DNA of 64,000 bases from Oceanirhabdus seepicola (GCF_023684385.1 NZ_JAGSOJ010000001.1:1573146-1637145), one strand, 5' to 3'. Positions 8,989 to 17,757 are shown, counted from the stretch's first letter. Numbers and translations are program-made. Notes: generated by a model from the letters alone, not told the origin.

Positions 8989-9489
8989 CTATTTTATCAA
9001 ATTAATCTTTAATGCTGGACTATGTTTAAGACTTGCTAAAACTGGTGATTTTAATAAAGCAATATTTCCTATTTCTTTTATTTGCTCTTCGGAAGCTGAT
9101 GCTGCAACTCTTAAATTAATAATTGGATTTAAGATTCCGCCATCGCCTTCTTCTAATCCTAAAAATATAGCTGCATTTAAATCTGCCTCAATATCCACTT
9201 CAACTTTTTCTAATTTTATACCCATTTGACTTGCAATAACCTCAAAGGTAATTGCAAAACAACTTCCTACAGCTCCTATCAAATATTCAACAGGATTAGC
9301 CCCTTTATCTGTTCCGCCCAAAATTTCTGGCTCATCTGTTACAATAGGTTGGAAATTTCGAATATCAACCTGATTTTCCACTCCATCTTTCCATTCTATA
9401 TGTGCAGTCCATTTTTTCATTGCTAATTCACGATTTTGTTTCATTGCATTAACTGTTTGTCCTAATTTTTCTAATGAAATATTATTCAT
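8989..9489 (-). CDS. OsmC/Ohr-family protein
   Basis: A 166-residue member of the OsmC superfamily, which reduces organic or inorganic peroxides with a cysteine pair. Seen here are the NPVEYLIGAVGSCFAITFEVIA segment with the first Cys and the C-terminal family fold. In the usual HxxCPV position the sequence reads LLKSPVLASL, so the second (resolving) Cys is replaced by Ser. Peroxidase activity by the normal mechanism is therefore doubtful. The start is the ATG at 9489 because GGAGG sits seven bases ahead; the longer reading frame begins on a TTG inside that site. Confidence 0.85.
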   Translation of the reverse strand: MNNISLEKLGQTVNAMKQNRELAMKKWTAHIEWKDGVENQVDIRNFQPIVTDEPEILGGTDKGANPVEYLIGAVGSCFAITFEVIASQMGIKLEKVEVDIEADLNAAIFLGLEEGDGGILNPIINLRVAASASEEQIKEIGNIALLKSPVLASLKHSPALKINLIK

Positions 9490-9574
9490 AGTTATATCCT
9501 CCAATACATTTAATTAACTTATATAGATATCTCAGCTCAATAATTGATTTATACGTAGGTTTAAGGTGTACCGA

Positions 9575-9622
9575 TATTTTGATACATGTATAAATCAAAT
9601 TTCGCGGTAGAATCTCTATATT
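9575..9622. repeat. Dispersed 48-bp repeat, copy 1
   Basis: About 79 percent identical (38 of 48 positions, counted by eye) to 11825-11872, sharing ACATGTATAAAT and AATCTCTATA. Both copies lie in intergenic DNA. Copy 2 is flanked on its other side by TATAGAGATT (11767-11776), inverted relative to its AATCTCTATA end, so the unit may be a decayed MITE of about 105 bp. Confidence 0.45.
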
Positions 9623-9679
9623 TAAATATTAACCCAAAGTTTTATTTATGTATGTAAGGAGGCTTACCATATTGAAATT

Positions 9680-10348
9680 TTAATCTTGATCTAATGATTC
9701 TAATTTAATCCAAATCCTATCCTCATACTGACGGATAATCCCAAATTGTATGAGCTTATTGATTAATACTGTGACCGTTTCCCTAGTTGATCCCACCATA
9801 CCAGCTAAATCTTGATGGGTTATAGCGCAAGATAACGGACACCATCCATTTTCAGCATTCATAGGAACCGCAAATTTTTTAAACAAAAAAAGAAGTCGTT
9901 CTTCAACCTTTCCATAAGCAACTTGAGCTAAAACCTCAACCATTTCTTGCAGTTTACATGAAAAATGACTGAGCATCTCCATTGCTAAAGTTGGTGTCTC
10001 TCTAACAGTTTCCCTCACTTTTTCCTTCTGTATTGCAACAACTGTAACTTCTGTTAACGCCTTAAAAACCATACTACTTTCTTTTTCCGTAAAAACATCA
10101 AATAAATTAATAAATTCACCTGAAGACAATAGACCAATAATACATTCTTTTCCATCAACATGAATATGAAATACACTTACACTACCTTTCTTTATGAGAT
10201 AAACTTTATTTTTAAGGTGTCCAAATCTGGTAATAACCTCACCTTTCTTAAAATTAAATTCTTCTCCTTGATTCATCCATTCGTCTATAGACTTTTTAGG
10301 AAATAATTCAACGCTTTTAATCGGAAATAATTGATTATTACAAAACAT
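9680..10348 (-). CDS. Crp/Fnr-family transcriptional regulator
   Basis: The 222-residue protein has a cyclic-nucleotide-type beta barrel (about 20-125; VSVFHIHVDGKECIIGLLSS followed by GEF) and a C-terminal Crp winged helix (about 155-220; DLAGMVGSTRETVTVLINKL). No N-terminal Cys cluster of the Fnr type is present; Cys at residues 3, 46 and beyond are scattered, so it is probably not an Fe-S sensor. The start is the ATG at 10348, with GGCGG seven bases ahead; a GTG six codons earlier overlaps that site. It lies between OsmC and a MerR-methyltransferase gene on the same strand, so it may control stress genes nearby. Confidence 0.87.
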   Translation of the reverse strand: MFCNNQLFPIKSVELFPKKSIDEWMNQGEEFNFKKGEVITRFGHLKNKVYLIKKGSVSVFHIHVDGKECIIGLLSSGEFINLFDVFTEKESSMVFKALTEVTVVAIQKEKVRETVRETPTLAMEMLSHFSCKLQEMVEVLAQVAYGKVEERLLFLFKKFAVPMNAENGWCPLSCAITHQDLAGMVGSTRETVTVLINKLIQFGIIRQYEDRIWIKLESLDQD

Positions 10349-10389
10349 AAAAATGCCGCCTTTCACTTAATAATTCAAGCTGTCGTTTG

Positions 10390-11607
10390 TTATCGACCTT
10401 TTAATCTATATAAAGTCATTTCTAAATAATCATCTTCATAAATCATAGGAAAAACATTAGAAATATTATCAATCTTTCCTAAGTCTTCTTCTGAAATTAA
10501 TTCTAAATTGAGCTTACTAAACTTCTCTTTATGAAATTCACGTGATAGAAAAGGCTTATATTCAGGTCTATTATCAAATGTTTTTGATTCATCTTTAATT
10601 GAAGGAGAAACATTTAAAATTTCAGCACCATTTAATAATGCACTTAAAATCCAACTAAAAGTATTAATATCCAATTGTGCACTCATCATCTCTATTATAT
10701 TTGCTCCATGATCAATAACTCTGTCTACACAAGGCTTTAGAGGAATTTCATCAAAATGATTTATAAAAAGAAATTTCCCAGGAATATTTAGGGTTTCCAT
10801 TTTTCTTTTTAGTTCTTTTAATGCATCTATATAAATACAAGCGAATATATATAATCCATTCGGCCTAAATACTTCATTAAGCCTCATTATAAGTATGTCT
10901 GTATCTGCTCCATTAAAAAGGTAAATATCCCCTTCTTCCCAGAAGCCTTTATAAGATTTCATTTTAACTCCTGATTCAAAAATTAAAGCCATGAGTTCAG
11001 GTGTGATCTTTGACATTTTTTCCTGCCAAGTCTCATTTTCTTTTTTAAAATCATTAGCGATTTCTAATTGTCTATCACTAGTAAACAATATACCCTCTTC
11101 AATTTTAGCACTGTAACCACATGAACAATTTAGAATACCATCAAAAACACTCATATTTTTGATTTTTCCTTCTATGAGTTCAAGTTCTTCTTTACATAAA
11201 GGACAAATAAAGAACCTTAAAAATTCAACTGAAATACCCATATGTTTGCTTGCTTTATCTAACATAATTTCTTCCTTATACTTATGGATACTATTTATCT
11301 TATTTTCAATTAAATTTTTCTCTTCATTAAACTCTTTTATTTTAAATTCAAATATATTCTTTATTACTTTTTTCTGACCTTCAGAATAATTGATATGTAA
11401 TCTATTATAGGTTTTAATCTTAATAATTTCATCTATTGAAAAACCCATATTTCTTAGATTTAAAATTTCTTCCATGTCTTTCACACATGTTCCATCATAA
11501 TAAAAACTATGACCAGTTTTTACTGGAAGAAGCAGTTTCATATCTGTATAATATCTAACTGTTGACTTCTTTATATCAAAAAGTTTTGCAAACTCACCGA
11601 TTCTCAT
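10390..11607 (-). CDS. MerR regulator fused to a methyltransferase-like domain
   Basis: This 405-residue protein joins an N-terminal MerR winged helix (MRIGEFAKLFDIKKSTVRYY; about 1-70), a coiled coil (about 70-120), a zinc-ribbon-like CPLCKEEL...CSCGY (about 150-190, resembling the RlmA N-terminus) and a C-terminal domain with a SAM-methyltransferase-like layout (DILIMRLNEVFRPNGLYIFA). It is about three times a normal MerR. The start is the ATG at 11607 preceded by GGGAGGAG. The methyltransferase glycine motif is weak (LFNGADTDI), so it may bind a ligand rather than catalyse. It lies 42 bases upstream of the Crp/Fnr gene. Confidence 0.75.
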   Translation of the reverse strand: MRIGEFAKLFDIKKSTVRYYTDMKLLLPVKTGHSFYYDGTCVKDMEEILNLRNMGFSIDEIIKIKTYNRLHINYSEGQKKVIKNIFEFKIKEFNEEKNLIENKINSIHKYKEEIMLDKASKHMGISVEFLRFFICPLCKEELELIEGKIKNMSVFDGILNCSCGYSAKIEEGILFTSDRQLEIANDFKKENETWQEKMSKITPELMALIFESGVKMKSYKGFWEEGDIYLFNGADTDILIMRLNEVFRPNGLYIFACIYIDALKELKRKMETLNIPGKFLFINHFDEIPLKPCVDRVIDHGANIIEMMSAQLDINTFSWILSALLNGAEILNVSPSIKDESKTFDNRPEYKPFLSREFHKEKFSKLNLELISEEDLGKIDNISNVFPMIYEDDYLEMTLYRLKGR

Positions 11608-11824
11608 GATTAACTCCTCCCAAATAACAGTTTTCACCTTTTTCCACTATATACTGTAGTATACTACATATTTCAATTGATTTTTTTAATATATCTCTAT
11701 TGACATGCACTTAACTTCATTGTTTAGAATTACTTAGTAGCTAGCAATTGTACCATATTCTATTGCTATAGAGATTCCAAACTCAAATATTAGTTTATAC
11801 AAGTCCATAACTCATTGATGCGCT

Positions 11825-11872
11825 GAGATTTTGGAACATGTATAAATTAATTTTCGTAATGTAATCTCTATA
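11825..11872. repeat. Dispersed 48-bp repeat, copy 2
   Basis: This is the partner of 9575-9622. It lies 46 bases before the CPBP protease frame. The rest of 11608-11917 holds the MerR promoter region and no gene. Confidence 0.45.
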
Positions 11873-11917
11873 AGTACCAAAGATTAATTTATTATTCAAT
11901 AGAAATGAGGGATTATT

Positions 11918-12832
11918 ATTAAAAATCAATATTTAAAACTATCAGATACTGGCTTATTTAAAGAGGCAAAGCAGTCACAAAAACTTAGTAATTTTGTAGT
12001 AGTATTTTTTCTAGCATTTTTCATAATACTTATAGGAGGATTTTTTGGATTAATAGGTGAATTTGTTGAATTACCAGACTATTTACAAACAAGTATTTTC
12101 GACTTAACAATTACCTTTGGATCTTCAACTCTTCTTTGTTTTTTATACGTAAAAAAAGTCGAAAAAAGACCAATTGCATCCATTGGATTTGTGAAAGAGA
12201 ATATTTTCAAAAAATATATAATTGGATTTATAATTGGCGCTATATTTATGAGCTTTTGTGTTTTAACAGCTACCCTATTAGGTGGTTTTAAAATCAATAC
12301 TATTGAAACATCGCACACTGGTATAAAAACATTAATACCTATACTTTGTATGCTTGTAGGATTTATTATTCAAGGAGGAACAGAAGAAGTAATTTCTAGA
12401 GGGTGGGTTTTGCCAGTAGTGGGTGCAAAATATAATGTACCTTTTGGAATCATAATTTCCACACTTTTCTTCACATTGCTACATGGTATGAATCCTGGAA
12501 TGAAATTAATGCCCATAGTTAATCTTATACTATTTTCCATATTTGCAGTCCTTTACGTAATACATTCAAAAGATATTTGGGGCATATGTGGATTCCATTC
12601 TGCGTGGAACTGGTTTCAAGCAAATATATTTGGAATTAAAGTAAGTGGTACTAATATGCCTGGTGGTTCATTATTTTCATTTCATTCTGTAGGAGAATTT
12701 GAACTTATTTCAGGTGGTGTTTTTGGAATTGAAGGAACCATAATTTGCTCAGGTATTTTTCTAATAGGAATAGCTTATTTAAGCTATAAAATCACTAAAA
12801 ATTTGAAATGTAATTTTAATAAACAAGACTAG
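11918..12832 (+). CDS. CPBP-family membrane protease with a non-AUG or lost start
   Basis: The frame is open from 11909, but the first standard start in it is a GTG at 12191 (213 residues), which would cut off a convincing first half: NQYLKLSDTGLFKEAKQS, then a membrane segment FVVVFFLAFFIILIGGFFGL. A GAGGG sits six bases before an ATT at 11918, giving 304 residues, which suits the CPBP (CAAX protease and bacteriocin-processing) family. Family motifs are EEVISRGWVLP (EExxxR), FFTLLHGMN and the final HSAWNW. Such proteases act inside the membrane on prenylated proteins or peptides. Either ATT initiates, or the start was mutated and the gene is decaying. Confidence 0.75.
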   Translation: MKNQYLKLSDTGLFKEAKQSQKLSNFVVVFFLAFFIILIGGFFGLIGEFVELPDYLQTSIFDLTITFGSSTLLCFLYVKKVEKRPIASIGFVKENIFKKYIIGFIIGAIFMSFCVLTATLLGGFKINTIETSHTGIKTLIPILCMLVGFIIQGGTEEVISRGWVLPVVGAKYNVPFGIIISTLFFTLLHGMNPGMKLMPIVNLILFSIFAVLYVIHSKDIWGICGFHSAWNWFQANIFGIKVSGTNMPGGSLFSFHSVGEFELISGGVFGIEGTIICSGIFLIGIAYLSYKITKNLKCNFNKQD

Positions 12833-12835
12833 TTT

Positions 12836-12875
12836 AAAAAGAGACCTATAGTTTGGACACTATAGGTCTCTTTTT
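12836..12875 (+). terminator. Terminator of the CPBP gene
   Basis: A perfect 17-bp stem (12836-12852 with 12859-12875, AGAGACCTATAGT with ACTATAGGTCTCT) ends in TTTTTATTTA, four bases after the stop codon. Because the stem is flanked by A- and T-runs it could serve both strands. Confidence 0.9.
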
Positions 12876-12892
12876 ATTTAGAATAGTTTATA

Positions 12893-13033
12893 TTATCTAT
12901 TTTCTTCTTTCTTAATCAGTTCTTCTTTATTATTAGGTAATACACCATAAATAGAAGCTATATTTGTTGGATGAACACCATAGAATCTAATATTCTTTAA
13001 TTCTAATGTATTTAGTAGTTCTATTTCTTCTAC
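12893..13033 (-). pseudogene. Radical SAM gene remnant (C-terminal 46 codons)
   Basis: Minus-strand translation gives VEEIELLNTLELKNIRFYGV and then a stretch through LPNNKEELI, matching the C-terminal end of the radical SAM proteins at 16663 and 17825, before it degrades into KKEENR and a stop. No start, ribosome site or iron-sulfur region is left. It abuts the conserved ACGGTCTTTATTG sequence that also follows the other HxlR copies, so it is debris of the duplication block. Confidence 0.85.
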
Positions 13034-13067
13034 GGTCTTTATTGTACATAACCAACATGGAGTATAG

Positions 13068-13448
13068 CTACTCTTCTAACTCCAGTGTTTTGTGATCAAA
13101 TAATTCAATATTGTCATTGAAATACCCTTCGCCCCAATCTTTAAGTTGATTTAGTAGTGGTATTAATGATTTACCTTTCTCAGTCAAGCTATATTCTACT
13201 TTTGGCGGAATTTGAGGGTATATCTTCCTATTAACCATTTTATCCATTTCCAATTCACGAAGCTGTTTTGTAAGCATTCTTTCTGTTATTTTAGAAAGAC
13301 ATCTCCGCAATTCTGCATATCTTAAAGTACCATGAAACCCTAAATAATAGAGAATTATTGGTTTCCATTTTCCCCCTATCAAATCTAATGTTAGTTCAAA
13401 ATAACATCTATAGGACTTTTCTTTTAATCTAAAATCTATATTATCCAT
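13068..13448 (-). CDS. HxlR-family winged-helix regulator (intact copy)
   Basis: The 126-residue protein has the HxlR core: YRCYFELTLDLIGGKWKPI, then LRYAELRRCLSKITERMLTK and the wing PPKVEYSLTEKGKSLIPLL. HxlR proteins commonly control flavin oxidoreductases and redox or aldehyde-stress genes. The start is the ATG at 13448, with GGGAGG just ahead; the longer frame from 13535 has no support. The upstream region (about 13480-13520) contains AAGTACTT, conserved in the decayed copy at 19500-19530, and is a candidate operator. Here the gene faces a fragment (13567-13803) instead of the oxidoreductase that faces its remnant at 19355. Confidence 0.9.
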   Translation of the reverse strand: MDNIDFRLKEKSYRCYFELTLDLIGGKWKPIILYYLGFHGTLRYAELRRCLSKITERMLTKQLRELEMDKMVNRKIYPQIPPKVEYSLTEKGKSLIPLLNQLKDWGEGYFNDNIELFDHKTLELEE

Positions 13449-13566
13449 ATGACCTCCCACTATACTTTTTGTGCGTATACCACTATATTGTAAGTACTTG
13501 TTCTTAACGTTATCACAATATATAATAAACATCAAGATATATCTTTAATTAAAAAATAAATTACAT

Positions 13567-13803
13567 AGGTATTCTAGATTCATTAGATTTATTAGAAATG
13601 CTCTTAAATTTATAGCAATTTTTTTATCAGTTTTATTTATTATAACAATATCTAATATTTCTCATTCATTTGAAGTAATTTATCATACTGTACTTATGAG
13701 TGGAGTAGTAGCTGTTACTTTTGCACTTTTAAAAATCTTTATTAAAAGAAATAATCTTATTTCTAATTCTCGCTTGGATAATTTGATGGAATATAAAGAA
13801 TAA
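13567..13803 (+). pseudogene. Fragment of the two-TM protein gene
   Basis: The frame RYSRFIRFIRNALKFIAIFL then TFALLKIFIKR matches the middle of the protein encoded at 21777-22502, then departs into NNLISNSRLDNLMEYKE and a stop. It has no start codon or ribosome site; the 5-prime half is missing. The left junction (about 13555-13567, AAATAAATTACATAGG) joins sequence equivalent to 19586-19596 with sequence equivalent to 22091, consistent with a deletion that removed the oxidoreductase gene and half of the TM gene from this copy. Confidence 0.85.
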
Positions 13804-13817
13804 AAGGCAAAAGGCAC

Positions 13818-13848
13818 TGCCATGAAGAAAAATCTCCATGGCATTTTT
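13818..13848 (+). terminator. Terminator after the TM-gene fragment
   Basis: TGCCATG (13818-13824) pairs with CATGGCA (13837-13843) and is followed by TTTTTG. Downstream, 13849-13979 is the leader of the chemoreceptor gene. It contains AAGGAGG at 13909-13915 not followed by a standard start codon. Confidence 0.7.
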
Positions 13849-13979
13849 GATTTACGTATACATAAATGAAGAAGATACAAATGAAGGACAGTTAGTCCAA
13901 TATTTTAAGGAGGTGCTTCTGGCTTAAAAATATTATATATTACAGAGAAAATATTATATTTTATTAGCCGGAAAATATT

Positions 13980-15686
13980 ATGATGAAAAATTTAAAAATT
14001 AAAACTAAATTATTAGTGGTCTTTATAATAATTATATTAATGGCTTCTCTTACCAATTTATTAGGAATAGATGCCATTAAAGCAGTAAAAGACTATACAG
14101 TTAAAATGTATAATCATCCATTTGCTGTAAGTAATGCTGTTAGGGATGCTGAGATTAATATATTAAAAATCCATATAGAGATGCAAGATATTTCTACATC
14201 AAGCAGTAATACTCAAATAAAAGAGTCATTAAAGTATGTTGATGAATATGAAGAATTAGTTTATGAAAATTTTGATATTATTAATGAACGTTTTTTAGGT
14301 GATAAAACAATGGTAAATGAAGCATTAGACGCTTTTAAAACTTGGAAACCAATTAGAGATGAAGTAATTCAATTGACAATGGCTGAAAAAAAAGATGAGG
14401 CAATATCTATCACAAAAGGAAAAAGCGCTGAACATGTAAACCTATTAAAGAAAAAAATTAAATTTCTTGATGATTTTGCTCAAAATAAAGCTAAGGAATT
14501 TTTTAATAATGTTAATGAAGAAAATAATAAGTTTATTATAGTATTATTGATTATTTCGGGAATAACATTAGTAATATCTATGCTTTTAGCATTTATAATT
14601 ATAAAAAGTATTACATCTGGCTTATCAAAACTTACTTTAATGATTAGAGATTTATTAGAAGGCGATGGAGATTTAACAAAACGATTAAAGATAAACTCGA
14701 AAGATGAGTTAGGAGACATATCTAAGTTGTTAAATTCATTTGTTTCTAAAATACATTCTTTAGTTTCTATAGTTAAAGATACTTCTGAAAATATTGATAA
14801 TCAGTCACAAAATTTATCTAACGTATCGGAAGAAATGTTATATTCAGCTGAAAATGTTTCAAGTTCAATACAGAATGTTACAGAAGGAACTGGTGAACAG
14901 GCAGAAGATTTGTCCAATATCAGCAGTATAGTAAATCAATTTAGTGAAAAACTTAATAATAATTTATATATAATAAATGAAATTGATGCAAGTGCTAAAG
15001 AAATTCAATTAATGGTTGATAATAGTGATAATGAGATGCATACTTTAATAGAGTATGTAAATAAATCCACTAATTCTTTTAAAGATTTTGCTGCTCAAAT
15101 TCTAAGTCTTGGAGAAGACATAAATCATATAAATGAAATAACAAATGTTATAAATAATATTTCAGACCAAACAAACTTATTAGCTTTAAATGCTTCTATC
15201 GAGGCAGCAAGAGCTGGAGACGCTGGAAAAGGATTTGCTGTAGTTGCTGAAGAGATTAGAAAACTGGCAGAACAATCAAAGTCTTCATCTGAAAGTATAA
15301 ATTCATTAATTAGTAATATATCAAAAGATACGAATACAATGCTTAAAACCACCGATGAAATGGATAAAGAATTAAATAATCAAGCTGAAGTTATAAATAC
15401 TACAATAGATTCATTTAAAAAAATAATTATAGAAGTAGATGAAGTAATTCCCAAGATTGAGACAGTTAATATGAATGCTGCTGAAGTTACTAATGATAAG
15501 AATACTATTTTGGAGAAAGTAGAAAGTACATCCTCTGTAGCGGAAGAAGTTTCAGCATCATGTGAAGAAATAGCTGCATTATCACAAGAAATGAATGCTT
15601 CTACAGAAGAAGCGACTTCTGTTGCACAAACATTGAATAATATGACAACTGAGATTATAAAACAACTTAATAAGTTTAAAGTATAG
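13980..15686 (+). CDS. Methyl-accepting chemotaxis protein
   Basis: A 568-residue transmembrane chemoreceptor. It has TM1 (about 9-29), a 4-helix-bundle sensor domain (about 30-180; [20 protein letters not shown]), TM2 (about 186-208), HAMP (about 209-262) and a cytoplasmic coiled coil with the conserved tip [20 protein letters not shown] near residue 400. It senses ligand outside and controls CheA/CheW signalling to flagella. No che genes are adjacent. Two in-frame ATGs overlap at 13980-13985 behind a weak CCGGAAA site; either may be used. It interrupts the duplication block and has its own terminator. Confidence 0.93.
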   Translation: MMKNLKIKTKLLVVFIIIILMASLTNLLGIDAIKAVKDYTVKMYNHPFAVSNAVRDAEINILKIHIEMQDISTSSSNTQIKESLKYVDEYEELVYENFDIINERFLGDKTMVNEALDAFKTWKPIRDEVIQLTMAEKKDEAISITKGKSAEHVNLLKKKIKFLDDFAQNKAKEFFNNVNEENNKFIIVLLIISGITLVISMLLAFIIIKSITSGLSKLTLMIRDLLEGDGDLTKRLKINSKDELGDISKLLNSFVSKIHSLVSIVKDTSENIDNQSQNLSNVSEEMLYSAENVSSSIQNVTEGTGEQAEDLSNISSIVNQFSEKLNNNLYIINEIDASAKEIQLMVDNSDNEMHTLIEYVNKSTNSFKDFAAQILSLGEDINHINEITNVINNISDQTNLLALNASIEAARAGDAGKGFAVVAEEIRKLAEQSKSSSESINSLISNISKDTNTMLKTTDEMDKELNNQAEVINTTIDSFKKIIIEVDEVIPKIETVNMNAAEVTNDKNTILEKVESTSSVAEEVSASCEEIAALSQEMNASTEEATSVAQTLNNMTTEIIKQLNKFKV

Positions 15687-15733
15687 CATTTCCAATATAT
15701 ATTTTTATAAAACATTACATTAGTAAAAACGTA

Positions 15734-15777
15734 TTAAAGGACTAACAATAAAACTACTGTTAGTCCTTTAATTTTTC
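15734..15777 (+). terminator. Terminator of the chemoreceptor gene
   Basis: A perfect 14-bp stem (15734-15747 with 15758-15771, AAAGGACTAACA with TGTTAGTCCTTT) is followed by TTTTTC, 47 bases past the stop. Confidence 0.85.
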
Positions 15778-15847
15778 ATCAACCATCCCACCTATTCAAT
15801 CCGTTTTAATACCGAGCATCACTCCACATAGTTGATGTCTTAAACCT

Positions 15848-16339
15848 CTATTCGTGAACTCTCCCACCACTTGGAGTTTTAGAAACAGTAGCATTTATTA
15901 TTCTACCTTCAACATATCTATGAATTTTTACTTTAACCCATTTCAATTTAGGTAATTTTATTTTATCTTTTTTTATATCAATATTGTTATTAACAAAATT
16001 ACTTGTATACGTTTTATAGTTATATCTTTTACTTTTAAATTTCGGTCTATCTGTTCTACCCTCAAAGAAATTTTTGAAAGCAGTATCAAGATTTCTAAGT
16101 GTCATTTGTAGTGATGTACTATCAATTTCTTTAAGCCATACAAATTCCTTTTTCATACTTGGTAACTGATTTTGTTGTTCTGTATATTTCACACATCTTT
16201 TTTCTTCCTTATATACTTCATTCCTTTGATTTAAGAAATGATTATATATGAATCTCGAACAACCAAAAGATTTCTCAATTACATCTATTTGTTTTTCATT
16301 TGGATATAATCTGAATTTATATGCTTTGTTGATTTTCAT
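15848..16339 (-). pseudogene. tnpB: Truncated tnpB (IS200/IS605-type), N-terminal part only
   Basis: The frame encodes about 163 residues matching the N-terminal domain of TnpB/OrfB (AYKFRLYPNEKQIDVIEKSF; FIYNHFLNQRNEVYK; DTAFKNFFEGR). It then breaks off at VSKTPSGGRVHE. A full TnpB is about 370-400 residues with a RuvC nuclease domain and zinc finger; both are missing, so no DNA cleavage is possible. Downstream, 15790-15847 (GGTGGGAGAGTTCACGAATA on the minus strand) looks like the element's right end, the region that would give the guide (omega) RNA, suggesting an internal deletion. No tnpA is present. Confidence 0.85.
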
Positions 16340-16499
16340 TACTTTCACTACCTTTACTCTTCATATGCGCTCTTAATGAAACTTCAAGAACATTCATTCT
16401 TATTATTTCACATTAATGATTTTTTATCCAAGTAAGAGCGTTAAGATTACGCATTCATCTCCCACTTATAGAAGATGAGAGACTTCTGCTAGTTACGTT

Positions 16500-16551
16500 A
16501 AAACGCAGTTTAATTATGTACGGTGAACCGTACATAATTAAACTGCGTTTT
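16500..16551. repeat. Perfect 24-bp inverted repeat with 4-base loop
   Basis: Arms 16500-16523 and 16528-16551 (inner part TTATGTACGG, TGAA, CCGTACATAA) are perfectly complementary, and the right arm runs into TTTTTTC. It may be a plus-strand terminator-like hairpin or the end of the IS remnant. There is no plus-strand gene before it, so an element end or MITE is more likely. The rest of 16340-16662 contains the tnpB leader and no gene. Confidence 0.7.
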
Positions 16552-16662
16552 TTCAAGATATACATTCAACTCATATTATTGTGATTTATGAGTATTCTTT
16601 TTTATACTACCAAATAGCACTCGAGCAGCACAGCCTATATTAGTGCGCTGATATTTTAATTG

Positions 16663-17757
16663 TTATAAGCTATGTCTCTTAACTGATGAATTTAATACCT
16701 CATTATCTAACTTTTCAATTGTATTCTGTAATTTTTGAATCAATTCTTCTTTGTTATTAGGTAATACACCATAAATAGAAGCTGTATTTGTTGGATGAAC
16801 ACCATAGAATTTAATATTTTTTAATTCTAATGAATTTAGTAGTTCTATTTCTTCTTCTATAATTTCTAACTCACTAGCAGGGGTAAATTCTCCTTTTTCT
16901 ACTTGAGCACTTAATTCACTACCTTCAAATATACCTAAAGTACCTGCCCAGATAAGTCCTGGCTTTACTGTATTCAGTAATTTAGCAGTTGCCTTAGCAT
17001 TCTCTATACCAAGTCCTTTTCCTGCTACTCCTAGCATCAATCCTGTATGGTGAACAATACCAGTTTTATTTAATCTCTCAAGTTGAGTATATGCGTCCTC
17101 TAGGGTATGACCTTTATTAATTCTATCAATAGTCGCTTCATGTCCTGTTTCTAAACCTATATAGAGGTCATTTATACGTGCTTCTTTTAACATTACTAGC
17201 TCTGAATCTGACTTTCCTTTTATATTCGATACAGACGCATACATCGAAATAGTCTCAATAGAAGGAATATGCTTAATCAATAAATCAGATATTTCTTTTA
17301 ACCTTCTCGCACTTAATACAAAGGCATCACCATTTACTAAGAAAATTCTATTGATATTTCCAAAGTGCTCTTTAATTTGAAGGATATCTTTCTCAATTTG
17401 AGATAATTGCTCAATACTAAATTTTGTATCTTTATACATCGTACAAAATGTGCATTTATTGTGTGCACAACCTTCTGTTACTTGTAATAATACTGTATCT
17501 CCTTCAACTGGTGGTCTGTAAGTAGTTCCTGTAAATTTCATATCTATCCTCCTTTTTTTTTCATTTGTTTCTTTGTCTATTTTTTCTACTTTATTAAGAT
17601 TGCCTTTAACATTACCTGTAATAACACTAATGTAATATTTTCTTATCTCAGCCTGCTCTTTTTTTTCTTCTTCTGTAAGTCCTTCATTTTTACTTTTGTT
17701 ATATAAAGCATTTATTCTTTTAAGAACTTCTTTAAAATCCATTTTACTGTAATCCAC
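16663..17757 (-). CDS. DUF896 (YnzC-like) domain fused in frame to a radical SAM protein
   Basis: The first 60 or so residues (VLKRINALYNKSKNEGLTEE, then EIRKYYISVITGNVKGNL) match the small DUF896/YnzC family, normally a free protein of about 75 residues. Without a stop the frame runs into a 292-residue radical SAM protein beginning MKFTGTTYRPP at 17541. That inner ATG has its own strong AAAGGAGG, encoded as KKRRID, so both a 364-residue fusion and a 292-residue free enzyme may be made. The cluster motif is CAHNKCTFC (CX4CX2C). The radical SAM part is nearly identical to the copy at 17825, so the fusion is a by-product of the duplication. Substrate unknown. Confidence 0.85.
   Translation of the reverse strand: MDYSKMDFKEVLKRINALYNKSKNEGLTEEEKKEQAEIRKYYISVITGNVKGNLNKVEKIDKETNEKKRRIDMKFTGTTYRPPVEGDTVLLQVTEGCAHNKCTFCTMYKDTKFSIEQLSQIEKDILQIKEHFGNINRIFLVNGDAFVLSARRLKEISDLLIKHIPSIETISMYASVSNIKGKSDSELVMLKEARINDLYIGLETGHEATIDRINKGHTLEDAYTQLERLNKTGIVHHTGLMLGVAGKGLGIENAKATAKLLNTVKPGLIWAGTLGIFEGSELSAQVEKGEFTPASELEIIEEEIELLNSLELKNIKFYGVHPTNTASIYGVLPNNKEELIQKLQNTIEKLDNEVLNSSVKRHSL

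Noticed and set aside
13903..13982. Short gene before the chemoreceptor (AAGGAGG at 13909)
   Set aside because: The frame that reaches the chemoreceptor start has no ATG, GTG or TTG at a usable distance from the site.
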